A stretch of DNA of 64,000 bases, from positions 11,444,292 through 11,508,291 of the forward strand of contig OX246739.1 of NCBI GenBank assembly GCA_945910005.1. Direction: 5' to 3'. The position numbers and the translations under genes are program-made. Source of the DNA: Isoperla grammatica (Eukaryota > Arthropoda > Insecta > Plecoptera > Perlodidae). The notes beneath the pieces were generated by a model, which searched no databases, was not told the DNA's origin, and saw nothing but the letters and a program-made list of their open reading frames with translations. This document shows, in pieces, positions 50,074 through 61,135 of the stretch (position 1 is the stretch's first letter; the number at the start of each line of letters is the position of its first letter).

Positions 50074-50338
50074 CCCACCAGACCCATACCAACATCCGTC
50101 GTGCCCGCCACTCATTCCGCTCTACGCCCAGCCCCCTCAGCCTCCCCCTCCGCGTAAACGCAAGGCAGTGTCTGAACCCCCCACTCAAACCCAACACAAC
50201 TACGTGAACGAAAAAACTCCCATACCAATCGTTATCGGATACATTGCTGAAGCCCTATTGGGCTATTCACAGGATCCGATGGTAGCCGCACTTGCAGCGC
50301 TCCTTCGCAAACTAATCTCCATCCCCCAAAATGGCTAG
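49980..50338 (+). pseudogene. ORF1 C-terminal segment in shifted frame
   Basis: Another frame, open from 49871, takes over and contains STYAQVAQ, a segment typical of the region after the zinc knuckles in Jockey-type gag proteins, then a proline-rich basic stretch (PPPPRKRK). It ends at a TAG (50336-50338) that overlaps the ATG of ORF2. This suggests the original ORF1 ended here and that the frame at 48472 was separated from it by a single small indel. The exact point of the shift is not resolvable by eye; the start given here is an estimate. Confidence 0.6.
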
Positions 50339-50432
50339 ATCTCAAGCTCGCATCATAGCCTGGAACGCCAACGGCGCCATCCGAACTGCACCAAATCAGT
50401 GTTCTTCTCGTTTTCCCACTGACTTCATGTAG
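50331..50432 (+). pseudogene. LINE ORF2 stub (endonuclease N-terminus)
   Basis: An ATG at 50331 overlaps the end of ORF1 by 8 bases. The first residues read MARSQARIIAWNANG, which matches the start of the apurinic-type endonuclease domain of Jockey-group LINE ORF2 proteins (the W-N-A/C-N-G motif includes a metal-binding Asn). After about 20 residues the similarity stops and a stop codon follows at 50430-50432. The domain is therefore not functional. Confidence 0.75.
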
Positions 50433-50620
50433 CAGGTTCTACCCCCATTCATTCCCACACTAATTCTTACTATCACCCCAGCCCTCGGGCTTATGCGTTT
50501 TTACTTCTGTTTCCTTCATCATCTGCTCTAGAGGGCCCAGCCCGGGAGAGCGCTCCAGCAAAGTTTAATGTTGAACTATTGCATCTAGTAAGATAAGATA
50601 AGAATAGGAAAGTTATTTGT

Positions 50621-50842
50621 AACAATTAAGCTATTCGGAGGATTTCAAGGGTTTTGATTGGTGGTTGCCGTGGAGATAACAAGCTATTCGACGAATAAGT
50701 AGTTATTGGGACAAGACTGGACCTAAAACAAATAAATATACAAATAGATGTTTCAACAGAAGGGTCAATGTTGTAGGCCTATAGTGTAAACTCTCCCGCA
50801 CATACTCAAAATCGCCGCAAGACCAGAGCGCGCAGTAAGGTC
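50621..50842. other. gene-free spacer
   Basis: Short AT-rich DNA between the LINE and the hAT element. It contains one taggccta palindrome (50774-50781). Confidence 0.5.
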
Positions 50843-50850
50843 AGTGGATG

Positions 50851-51452
50851 CAGTGGCGTAAAGGAGACCCCCGCCGCCCCCGCGAAGCGGGGGGGGCCCG
50901 CTGTGTAGGGGGGCCTGGGTTGCTAGACGTACAGATCTTGTTTTTTCATCATCAAAGTTCAAATGTTGTCAACTTGGACCTATTCTCTTCCGGGGCCATA
51001 CGGGGGAGGAAGTTGGAGGAATGGGACAAGTTGGAGGAATATATTTAAAAAGGCTTACGGGTGGAAGGGGTCAGGGGGTTCCTCTTTTCTCTCGTCTTAC
51101 GATCGGCACTGCCTATAAGAAACTATATTGGATCCTGAATATATTGAACCTTCTTATTACCTAGGCCAAATAATACCACGGGCCCGGACGGGGGAAAACT
51201 ATCATATTATATCTTGGATCATTGTCCGATTCTGAAACGTGTGTACTGGCGTGTAAAACGTCATATGAAAAAAAATTCGCCTTCGGCGAATTGACCTCCG
51301 CCGGCTGGGACTTTCGCCCCAGACCCACTACATGCTTAGGATGTTCAATCCCCCCCGCCCCCACTGTGAATTTTTCGATACGCCACTAGCCTTTATGGGG
51401 GGCCCGAGACGATTCTTGGGTGGGGGCCCGGGCAATTTGCGTTACGCCACTG
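50851..51452. mobile_element. hAT miniature element, 8 bp TSD
   Basis: The termini are cagtggcgta on the left and cagtggcgtaac read inward from the right. The flanks are identical 8-mers, agtggatg (50843-50850 and 51453-51460). The ends resemble those of the hAT element at 37692-39029, so the same transposase type probably moved both. Both ends have G/C-rich hairpin-prone segments. A second end-like sequence, tacgccactag, at 51379-51389 lies about 65 bp inside the right terminus. There is no transposase. Confidence 0.92.
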
Positions 51453-51460
51453 AGTGGATG

Positions 51461-53742
<2,282 letters not shown>

Positions 53743-56700
53743 TATTGCTGATTGCTCATTGAGAGACCTGTCACAATGGAAAACTGTTGTGTGTGTGCGT
53801 GTGTGTGCGTGTGTGTGCGTGTGCGTGTGTGTATGCTACTATAGTTCTGTTCCATCATGGGTCCTATGGAATACGCCTCGATTAACAAGCTTGTACATAG
53901 CTCGGTAAATTTAATAGCCGGTCGTTCAATTCATGTTCCATCACCACATTTTAACCCTCTCTGTTGTTTATTGAGTAGGCTAATTAACTATCCTTTCATG
54001 GGCTTACTATAGGATGCGTAGAAGCAGTCCTATACATATTGTGTGGATAATGATAATAAAAATACATGTTGTGAATAATTATAATGAAGGGTTCACGGTT
54101 TATCTCGGTTCTGCTTGTTGAAATGAAAGTATAACGATAATTATCAATCTTTCAAAAGTTGGAAACACTGGGCTTTATCAGGGTGGCCACACTAATATAT
54201 CGCACGAAGGATTGCTTCAAATGTTGCCCATCATGTTTATTTGTCGAGTAGGTGTGACATGTATGCTGTGGGTTTTATGATCAAGCGAATTGCGATCAAA
54301 GGACGTTTGGTCCCTGATATGTCTGTCCGCTTTGTGTCCGTCAGTTGCCTATATATACACACACCAAATGGATTGCTACCGTGAAAGTATTTTTAATGGA
54401 CATCAAAGTTGTTACACGCACGTTAATAAGGGAGGCACAACCTTAAAAACGATTCCGTGTATTTTATATTTCCGTACTAAATACTTCACACAGTGTTTTA
54501 TGTAAATCAATATCCATACAGAACAAGTAATATATTTTATCTGTGGTTACAGTGCCAATATTCAAGTATAGAAAGAAGGAATGATCCACTTACTAAAATT
54601 ATACTCTAAAGGAAAAATGTTTCCAATAATGTCTCAGAAGCTCAATCCACAAAAACGGAATACTGTTTCATTTTAACTTGTTCATTCACAATTTTAAAAT
54701 AATGTTCAATACTTCGCGTATATACAATAAAAGCAAAATATCGAGGAAATAATGATTTGATGTAAAATAATCTTGATCCATGTTGTTACAACTATATTAT
54801 TACATTTGGTTATTGGGAGTATAGTTTCCGCTATCGTTATAACAATTTGGTTCACGTTTCACTTTATTTACGGCTTTTATAGATAAATTGTCAACACAAC
54901 ATGATGTAAATTAGGCTCTGTTTTGTTGAATATTTCTAAACTTTGAGAAACTGATAACGTAAGTCACACATGTAATACTTACTTGTTTGATTGCTAGATA
55001 TACCAATAGTATCAGGTATTGTATTCAAGATAAGAGGCATTTCGCTATTCCCGTTAACATGAGTTCTTCATGGGTATCTACGTTGTTTTAATCTTTATAT
55101 GTTATTCGCAATTGATTGGTATAACAGAACCTGTGGTCGGGTCTTGAATCTCCGCCTTTAAAGGCAGCTATTATGACGTCATCGTTTAAGTGTGCGACGG
55201 TTTAGATACCCGGCACCTCCACCAAAGACGTCTCTCATGCTTAGAAATAGTCTCAATAACACAAACTTAGTTTAGGTAATTGGTATGTATAAAACCCGGC
55301 AGAACATATTTTTTATTTATTGGAGGCAGTAAAACAATACTTTAGTATTTGTTTTAAATTCTGAGTAGATTACATGTTAATAATTAACAAAAAATGAATC
55401 TGTGTAATATTAGAGTGAAATATTATTTTTAGTACCTCCGGTAGGTATTAAGCCATGCAAATTAATGATATCTTTGTATTCAAAACCATATTAGTTTATA
55501 AATTAGTCAGCAAAATAAGTCAAATAAAGTAAATTTGTTATCGAGATAGGGGTATAAGTATAATGGTTATTGTAGGAGATAGAAATGTTATCCGTAAAGT
55601 AAAGTTTTTCTTTTCCTGGAACTCGTTGTTAATGAAATTGGAAACTGTACACATTTGTATGAGAGTGGATATTTTTAATGGACAATACATGACTATGTTA
55701 TTATTTACAATTGTTTTGTTGAGAGAATTAGGTTTCAAATTCAAAAAGCTCTGTGATGTATTTCTAACTATTCCGAATATTAGTAATTAATACCGAATCC
55801 TAATTTATTTAAAATTGCCAGCGTAATCCCTGTTAACATCAGAGATATAAATAAAGTGAATTCGTTGAGATATTAGTTGGTGATCATCATTGTTAATCAA
55901 TTTTACTCACGCCGTTAACTAAAAAATAAATCAGAATATATCCCCACTCTTGTAGCAAAACACATTACATTTAAAATATATGTACACATTTATCGTATAA
56001 TTATTGAGATAATAGGGACACAGTTGCATCACACAAAAGCGTGTGTTTATTTGCCCACAGTGTGCAAATATTTGTGTACGTAAATAGCATTGCCTATAGT
56101 ATATTCACGTATCAGTAGTGAGCATAACGACTTGCCAAAACATTCAATACTGTTCAAGTAGAACATATTTGATTTTGCAAAAACCGTTCAATATGTACAT
56201 AACAACAATTTGTAAATGGTAGAGTTATTTTATACCATAATTTTTATAATAAAATAAAGAAAACAAATGAAGGTATATAATTATATCTATTTTGTTTGTA
56301 TCGTCGTCTTCGCGTTACATATGAGCAGTTAGTTAGTCATACAACTAGTTTATTTACATCATTGAATAAGCAAAACATGTTTAATTTATTAAAAATATTA
56401 TCTCAATCTTCAAAGATATTTAATTATTAATAATAATTTAATATAGTTTCGATCAACAAAATTATTTTGAAAAAGTCAAATTTTACGCATGTCTGTAATT
56501 ATTGATTACCTAGGTATTTGTATTGATGATTTAAGAACTGTTATTGCAGTTCGATAAAAAAGTGGAATCATTGATTGATAGTTGGTTACTTCATTTACTG
56601 AACTAAATGGGTTCGTTCCGTTCCATCTAACAATCCATTCTACTCGTCGACAATCCCAAGCCACCCAGGATATAGTTATTATCTTTGTCGCGAGGCGATC

Positions 56701-56915
56701 CTTAATAGAAAAACCCCGACGTTATATGACCTTTTAATAAAACATACCTCATTTCATTGTTGAACAAATTAATGTCCATCACTAATGAACTTAGTTTATC
56801 CAGATATCACTTCGATGCTTATCTTGTTATTTCTGTCGTCTATTTGAAAACATCACAATTACAAACGTATTTGTAACGTTACCGAGATCGTATTGAACTA
56901 TTTTTATGTATGGTA
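53743..56915. other. gene-free stretch with one dispersed motif
   Basis: A GT repeat lies at 53787-53832. The motifs aagtgtgcgacggt (55188-55201) and cccggcacctccaccaaa (55209-55226) match sequences near 18910 and in the 19.1-19.3 kb duplication. Most of 55.3-56.6 kb is very AT-rich. No protein similarity. Confidence 0.5.
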
Positions 56916-56918
56916 TAA

Positions 56919-57077
56919 AGCCCCTTTAGACGGTTCAATGTTCCGCTCAATGTTCCTTGAATTCAAGGACAAAAAAGCATCAAAATATACATAGATAATA
57001 AAACACAACAATACTCTACTTTATGTTTTGCTTTTTGTCCTTGAATTCAAGGAACATTGAACCGTCTAAATTGGGCT
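56919..57077. mobile_element. Harbinger-like foldback MITE, TAA target duplication
   Basis: The left end AGCCCCTTTAGACGG and the right end (AGCCCAATTTAGACGG read inward) form inverted repeats continuing through ttcaatgttcc and ttgaattcaaggac. These leave a ~60 bp AT-rich centre, with an extra partial copy of caatgttcc in the left arm. TAA flanks both sides (56916-56918 and 57078-57080), as expected for the 3 bp TWA target of PIF/Harbinger elements. Confidence 0.75.
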
Positions 57078-57080
57078 TAA

Positions 57081-58936
57081 GTCCTCTGCATATTTTTGAC
57101 AAAATTCAGTTTCCAATTGCGCAAAATGCCCACAAAGAATAATGAAAAAACAATCTTGGCCGCATAATCTGAAGAAGAAAAAAGAAAACACCCTCTCGTG
57201 TGGATCTGGCAACGATCCCGTGTAGCTAGCGTGTTCTATTGCAAGTGCAGCTTGCACTGCGGGTGGAAAGTGCAACCCATGAAACACATGATGACGTATG
57301 CTCTGCGGTCGTGCGGGCTGCCTAATGGCTAAGGCGCGGCTAACCGCAGGCTACACCACAATGTTATACTATGCCAAGCCACAAGAGTGACTGACCCACC
57401 GCCCTTTGTTAGAAACTAAATACCGTACGTCTGTTAGGCCTACCTGTTCGCTCTAATAATGTACGAGCTTATTACGGCGTACCACACCAACTAATCCACT
57501 TAACTGGAACTAATACCCGAGGATTGGCCAATCACAATCACCAGATCGAGTAGCTCGTATTACGAATAAAACAATCGTGATCAATAATCGATACATGTAG
57601 TTGAATAGTATGTTTCTTTGCCAAACATATCAATATGGAGTATTCACGTGAAGTCACTAAGGTAATACTAGAGCCCAAAATGTGTGTGTGTGTACTTTTG
57701 AGCTGTCAATAAGATGAATATGCTTGCCTTGAAACATGAGTTTTTGACACGTATATCCCTTGATAAAAGTTATGGAAATGAATTTGTGCGCTTACATTTG
57801 AGTTGTCGAATGTGTTTCAATCACGAAATATGAGAGGTTTACGGTGCCACCGGAGTACAATTTTCATGTTCTTAAATATCCGTACAAATACACTTATAGA
57901 GTGGAAATAAAAGAAGTTCTTATTAAATGTTAAAAAAAAAATTAATGTCTTTTGAAGTGATCGCTATTTCTGTCGATATTGCATTCTTAAGTCAAATTAC
58001 GAGGCAAAAACAAAGTGTGATAGCTGATTTTTTTTTATAGAGTGTAAAATCACCTTGGTTTATACTACAAAGTTAAAAAAAATGTACATGTGATAGTTTT
58101 TGTTGAGCGAATATTTTCATCCGCCGGTACATTCCCCATATTTGTAACAGTCCTATACACCAGTCCAACAAGACTATCATATTATATCCTTCACTCATGT
58201 CAAAGAATTCATTTGTCTTGTTGCTAAGGGGTGAATATGACATATTATTGAGCAACAATTTCGTTAAGGTTTTCCTTCTTCCTCTTTGGGATAGGAACTT
58301 TTGTTAGCCTTATACATCATTATTTGTCATGGATGGGAATACATACGATTTTTCTTTTTTTTGCCGGAATAAACCTTAAAGTAATCTCCAAGTGTAGAAA
58401 TGAAATAAGGTTACCGGTTTGCTTAAAAGTAATAGCTTGAAGCAAGCAACATCAATTTATCTTTGTACACCGAGCATGGGATGCGAGGACGGGTGATTTA
58501 TGTTTCCGAGCTATAGAGAAGGTTGCATTGTAAAGTACTTTCACACAATCTTCACTCACTGTCCTGCAGCATCGGCGGAATAAATCTAGCATCTTTTACT
58601 AGTATTACAATTGTAATTAATTGTTTATTTATTCTTGTTCTTAGGACAGAAGGAATTACTAAAGTGTACATATTGAATTGTTTCTGGCAAAGGTCTGAAA
58701 ACGTGGACTGAGAGGTAGAACAAAACAACCATAACATGTTCATGAGACAATGCGACAATAGTGAAAATAAAACACATGGAAGATAACGTATAAAGAAAAC
58801 CAACACAAAGCATTATATTGCTTGAGTCATCTCAAGTGAAAATAACATTGGTATAACGATTTTAAATTCTTTTGGCACGATTAGGAATAAATGTAGGCCT
58901 ACTTATGTATGCAATACTAAAAAAAAAAAATGATTA
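57081..58936. other. gene-free stretch
   Basis: Open frames are short and lack similarity. The start of a possible MITE family seen at 41153 occurs at 57639-57651 (gagtattcacgtg). Two taggccta palindromes occur (57435-57442 and 58894-58901). Confidence 0.5.
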
Positions 58937-58943
58937 CAAGTGT

Positions 58944-59370
58944 CGCGTTGGTCCAGTGGTTAGCATCCCTGCTTCCAATGCAGAAGGTCCCGGGTTCAAA
59001 TCCCGCTTCAGGCAGAAGTTTTTTAACTTCTAATGTGGATTCAATTCCATTACTACTTGGCTTAGGAATAAGTAAACGGTGACTTTGGAGCCGTCCTAGC
59101 AACGAGGCACTCAATAAATTCAAAGTTGTTCTGAATCGGCCTTGTTGATTCTGGCATCTGTCCGCAGGTGTTCGCACTGTCCAATCACTGATTCATCTGT
59201 TTCATATTTGAAATATCGATCTTTGATTGGTTATCGCTCACTCGTCGATGGTGTTCGAAGCCTACAGGGTTGGTTTAGTCACTTTAAATTAAAGTCCCCC
59301 ACTGCAAATCAGTTTAATTACTGAGTGGGTAGACTCTAAATGTGACTTTATTTATTTATTTTTTATTTAA
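58944..59370 (+). mobile_element. tRNA-derived SINE family A, best copy
   Basis: The head (58944-59014) has an A-box-like TGGTCCAGTGG (58949-58959) and a B box GGTTCAAATCC (58993-59003). The anticodon-like stem is CTGC/GCAG around ttccaat, and the body is most like tRNA-Gly, although the loop as folded gives CCA. The acceptor stem does not pair, so it is not a working tRNA. The core (agccgtcctagcaacgagg, from about 59091) matches the copy at 85-392. A ~170 bp segment absent from that copy follows, then the 3' signature aagtcccccactgc, atcagttt and actgagtggg, and a T/A-rich tail to ~59370. Confidence 0.85.
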
Positions 59371-59750
59371 TGTACAATATTCTCTTTCAGAATTCAAAAT
59401 CGAACTATTTTTATCGGGATTTATGTGTACTGAAGAGTCTATAAGGACTTTTGTCGGAAGAACTTCTTTGGAATACTAAAATAGAATCTGTAATAGAATC
59501 CCATATGGGCTAGATAGTAAGTAGTAGAGTCGTCCCGAAACAACCTTACAGATGCTGTCTTCATAATCGCGCGGTTTGTGACCAACCAAAACCAACGAGT
59601 CCCAATTTCAAATAGTTTACCCGCACTCCTGAGCATTATCTCATATATCAGGGTCACACTATTTCTATTTGTATCCAAACAATAACATTATGCAGCTTTA
59701 TTATCAAGGTGTGTCCAACACCATTTACCAGGACCAAGAGAACTTAGGTC
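59371..59750. other. gene-free spacer
   Basis: AT-rich DNA between the SINE and the hAT miniature element. I see no feature. Confidence 0.5.
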
Positions 59751-59758
59751 ATACAATC

Positions 59759-60202
59759 CAGTAATGATTTCAGACATTTTTCCTAGGGGGGGCTGATAAA
59801 AATCTGGGGTGTTGCTAAATTAGTAACTCATTTTATGGCTTTTTTTTGACGCCGTGACAAAAGGCAGGGGTGGAGGGGGTTACGGTCTCTGTTGATGCCA
59901 TCCTTTCAGTTTTCGAATATGAGGTGATTTCTATTCGCCATTCTTACCTTTACCTTACATCGTTTAAATAGAAAATAAAATGTTGCAACAATCATGTAGA
60001 TGAGTTTTTCGTGGAAATCGATTTATTTACTAGTCCTATATGAGGTGGAAAAATAAACCTCATTTTCTTGTATTTTGCATTTTTTTTTTTGCAAATTTAC
60101 ATTACTTCATGTGATTTTTTCAATCTGCTAGGGGGGGGGGGGGCATTTACAACTGCCGGGGGGGGCTCCGCCCCCCCCGGGATATGCCTGAAATCATCAC
60201 TG
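59759..60202. mobile_element. hAT-like miniature element, second TIR type, 8 bp TSD
   Basis: The left end cagtaatgatttcagacat and the right end cagtgatgatttcaggcat (read inward) are near-identical inverted repeats. The flanks are identical 8-mers, atacaatc (59751-59758 and 60203-60210). The length is 444 bp. It contains a G13 run at 60131-60143 and a G/C palindrome of the form ccggggggg/ccccccccgg at about 60157-60180. The ends differ from the cagtggcgta group, so this is a separate family. The open frame that crosses it is not a gene. Confidence 0.92.
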
Positions 60203-60210
60203 ATACAATC

Positions 60211-61047
60211 CACGGACCCTCCACTTCTAGCAACTGTAATTACTTGGGTCAAAGGAGTGACCCTAGCCAATAATCTAAGCGATATCTACGTTTATTTGCT
60301 TGTTTTCTCCCCAAAGACAAAATAAGACGCCACGATGAATCTAGAGGCCCCCCCCCCCCCCCCCCCCACCTCCCCTGACGCTAAGTAGGGTAGGTTCCAA
60401 AACTTGTTGAAAGCACTTAGCATGCTCGAGTTGTTGTGTAACCTATTGGAAACGAAACGGTTGACCTCGCTTGGATTGGAAGGAAGTTGCTTCTTGGGTG
60501 TTTGAAGCGCTCTCGAGATCTCAAACCTTGCGCTGAGGCGTTGCAAAGGGTTGGATCACCTTATATACGTATACCTACCTCTACGTCGTTTACGGTTGAC
60601 TGAACATTGTTTAACTCTATATACATCATTCGCGGTCAAATGAAGTCCAGCCCACAAAAGTTATCTCGACTGTATTTTGAACAAGAGTAAATCTTGAAGT
60701 AACTTTGTGTGTTTAGTTGCAATAAAATGTCACATTCATATTATTGTTCAATTGGAATTTTCTATTTAGACGAAGCGTTAAGTCTTGTTTCTAAACAATT
60801 ATTAATATAGGTGTGTAATTATAAAATATGATCTAATATTATCTAAATAAACTATGTTTTTTTATTCCCAACGTTTATGATGCATTGGTGAAAACAGTTG
60901 CTTTCTAGAATAGAATCAAAACATTGTTCCTATCACATATTATCGGATTCTGGCCAATCAGAATGTGGCAAGTATTTTATTAGTAGAAACACGATTATCT
61001 TTCATATAATATATTTTGGTAAGTGGTACTCTCGCATTTTTGTTTTC
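60211..61047. other. gene-free stretch
   Basis: It contains a C20 run at 60348-60367. No coding similarity. Confidence 0.5.
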
Positions 61048-61135
61048 ATAAATTGATTTATTCATTTATTTACTTACATTCAAAATACAGCTACACTTAA
61101 ATTGTTCGGCGAACCAAACCATAATGCAAAGTAGG
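61048..61135 (-). mobile_element. LINE 3' end, minus strand
   Basis: Reverse-complemented, the sequence gtgtagctgtattttgaatg is followed by a TAAATAAAT-type tail. It matches the end of the LINE fragment at 23890-24226 (gtgtatagctgtattt plus tail). No reverse transcriptase sequence is recognised beside it, so only the last ~90 bp can be assigned. Confidence 0.55.

Larger units (their letters stand above)
48130..50620 (+). mobile_element. GC-rich Jockey-like LINE, ORF1 only, ORF2 deleted
   Basis: Base composition switches from AT-rich to clearly GC-rich at about 48130 and back near 50570. The order is a 5' region, a long gag-like ORF1, a start of ORF2 overlapping it by 8 bases, about 150 bp of apparent 3' untranslated sequence and a TAAGA-type tail near 50590-50610. 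Nearly all of ORF2 (endonuclease and reverse transcriptase) is gone. Boundaries are inferred from composition, since no target duplication was found. Confidence 0.75.

Noticed and set aside
58944..59014. Possible functional tRNA gene (Gly-like)
   Set aside because: The T-arm and anticodon stem look good, but the acceptor ends do not pair and the sequence is joined to a SINE body and tail.
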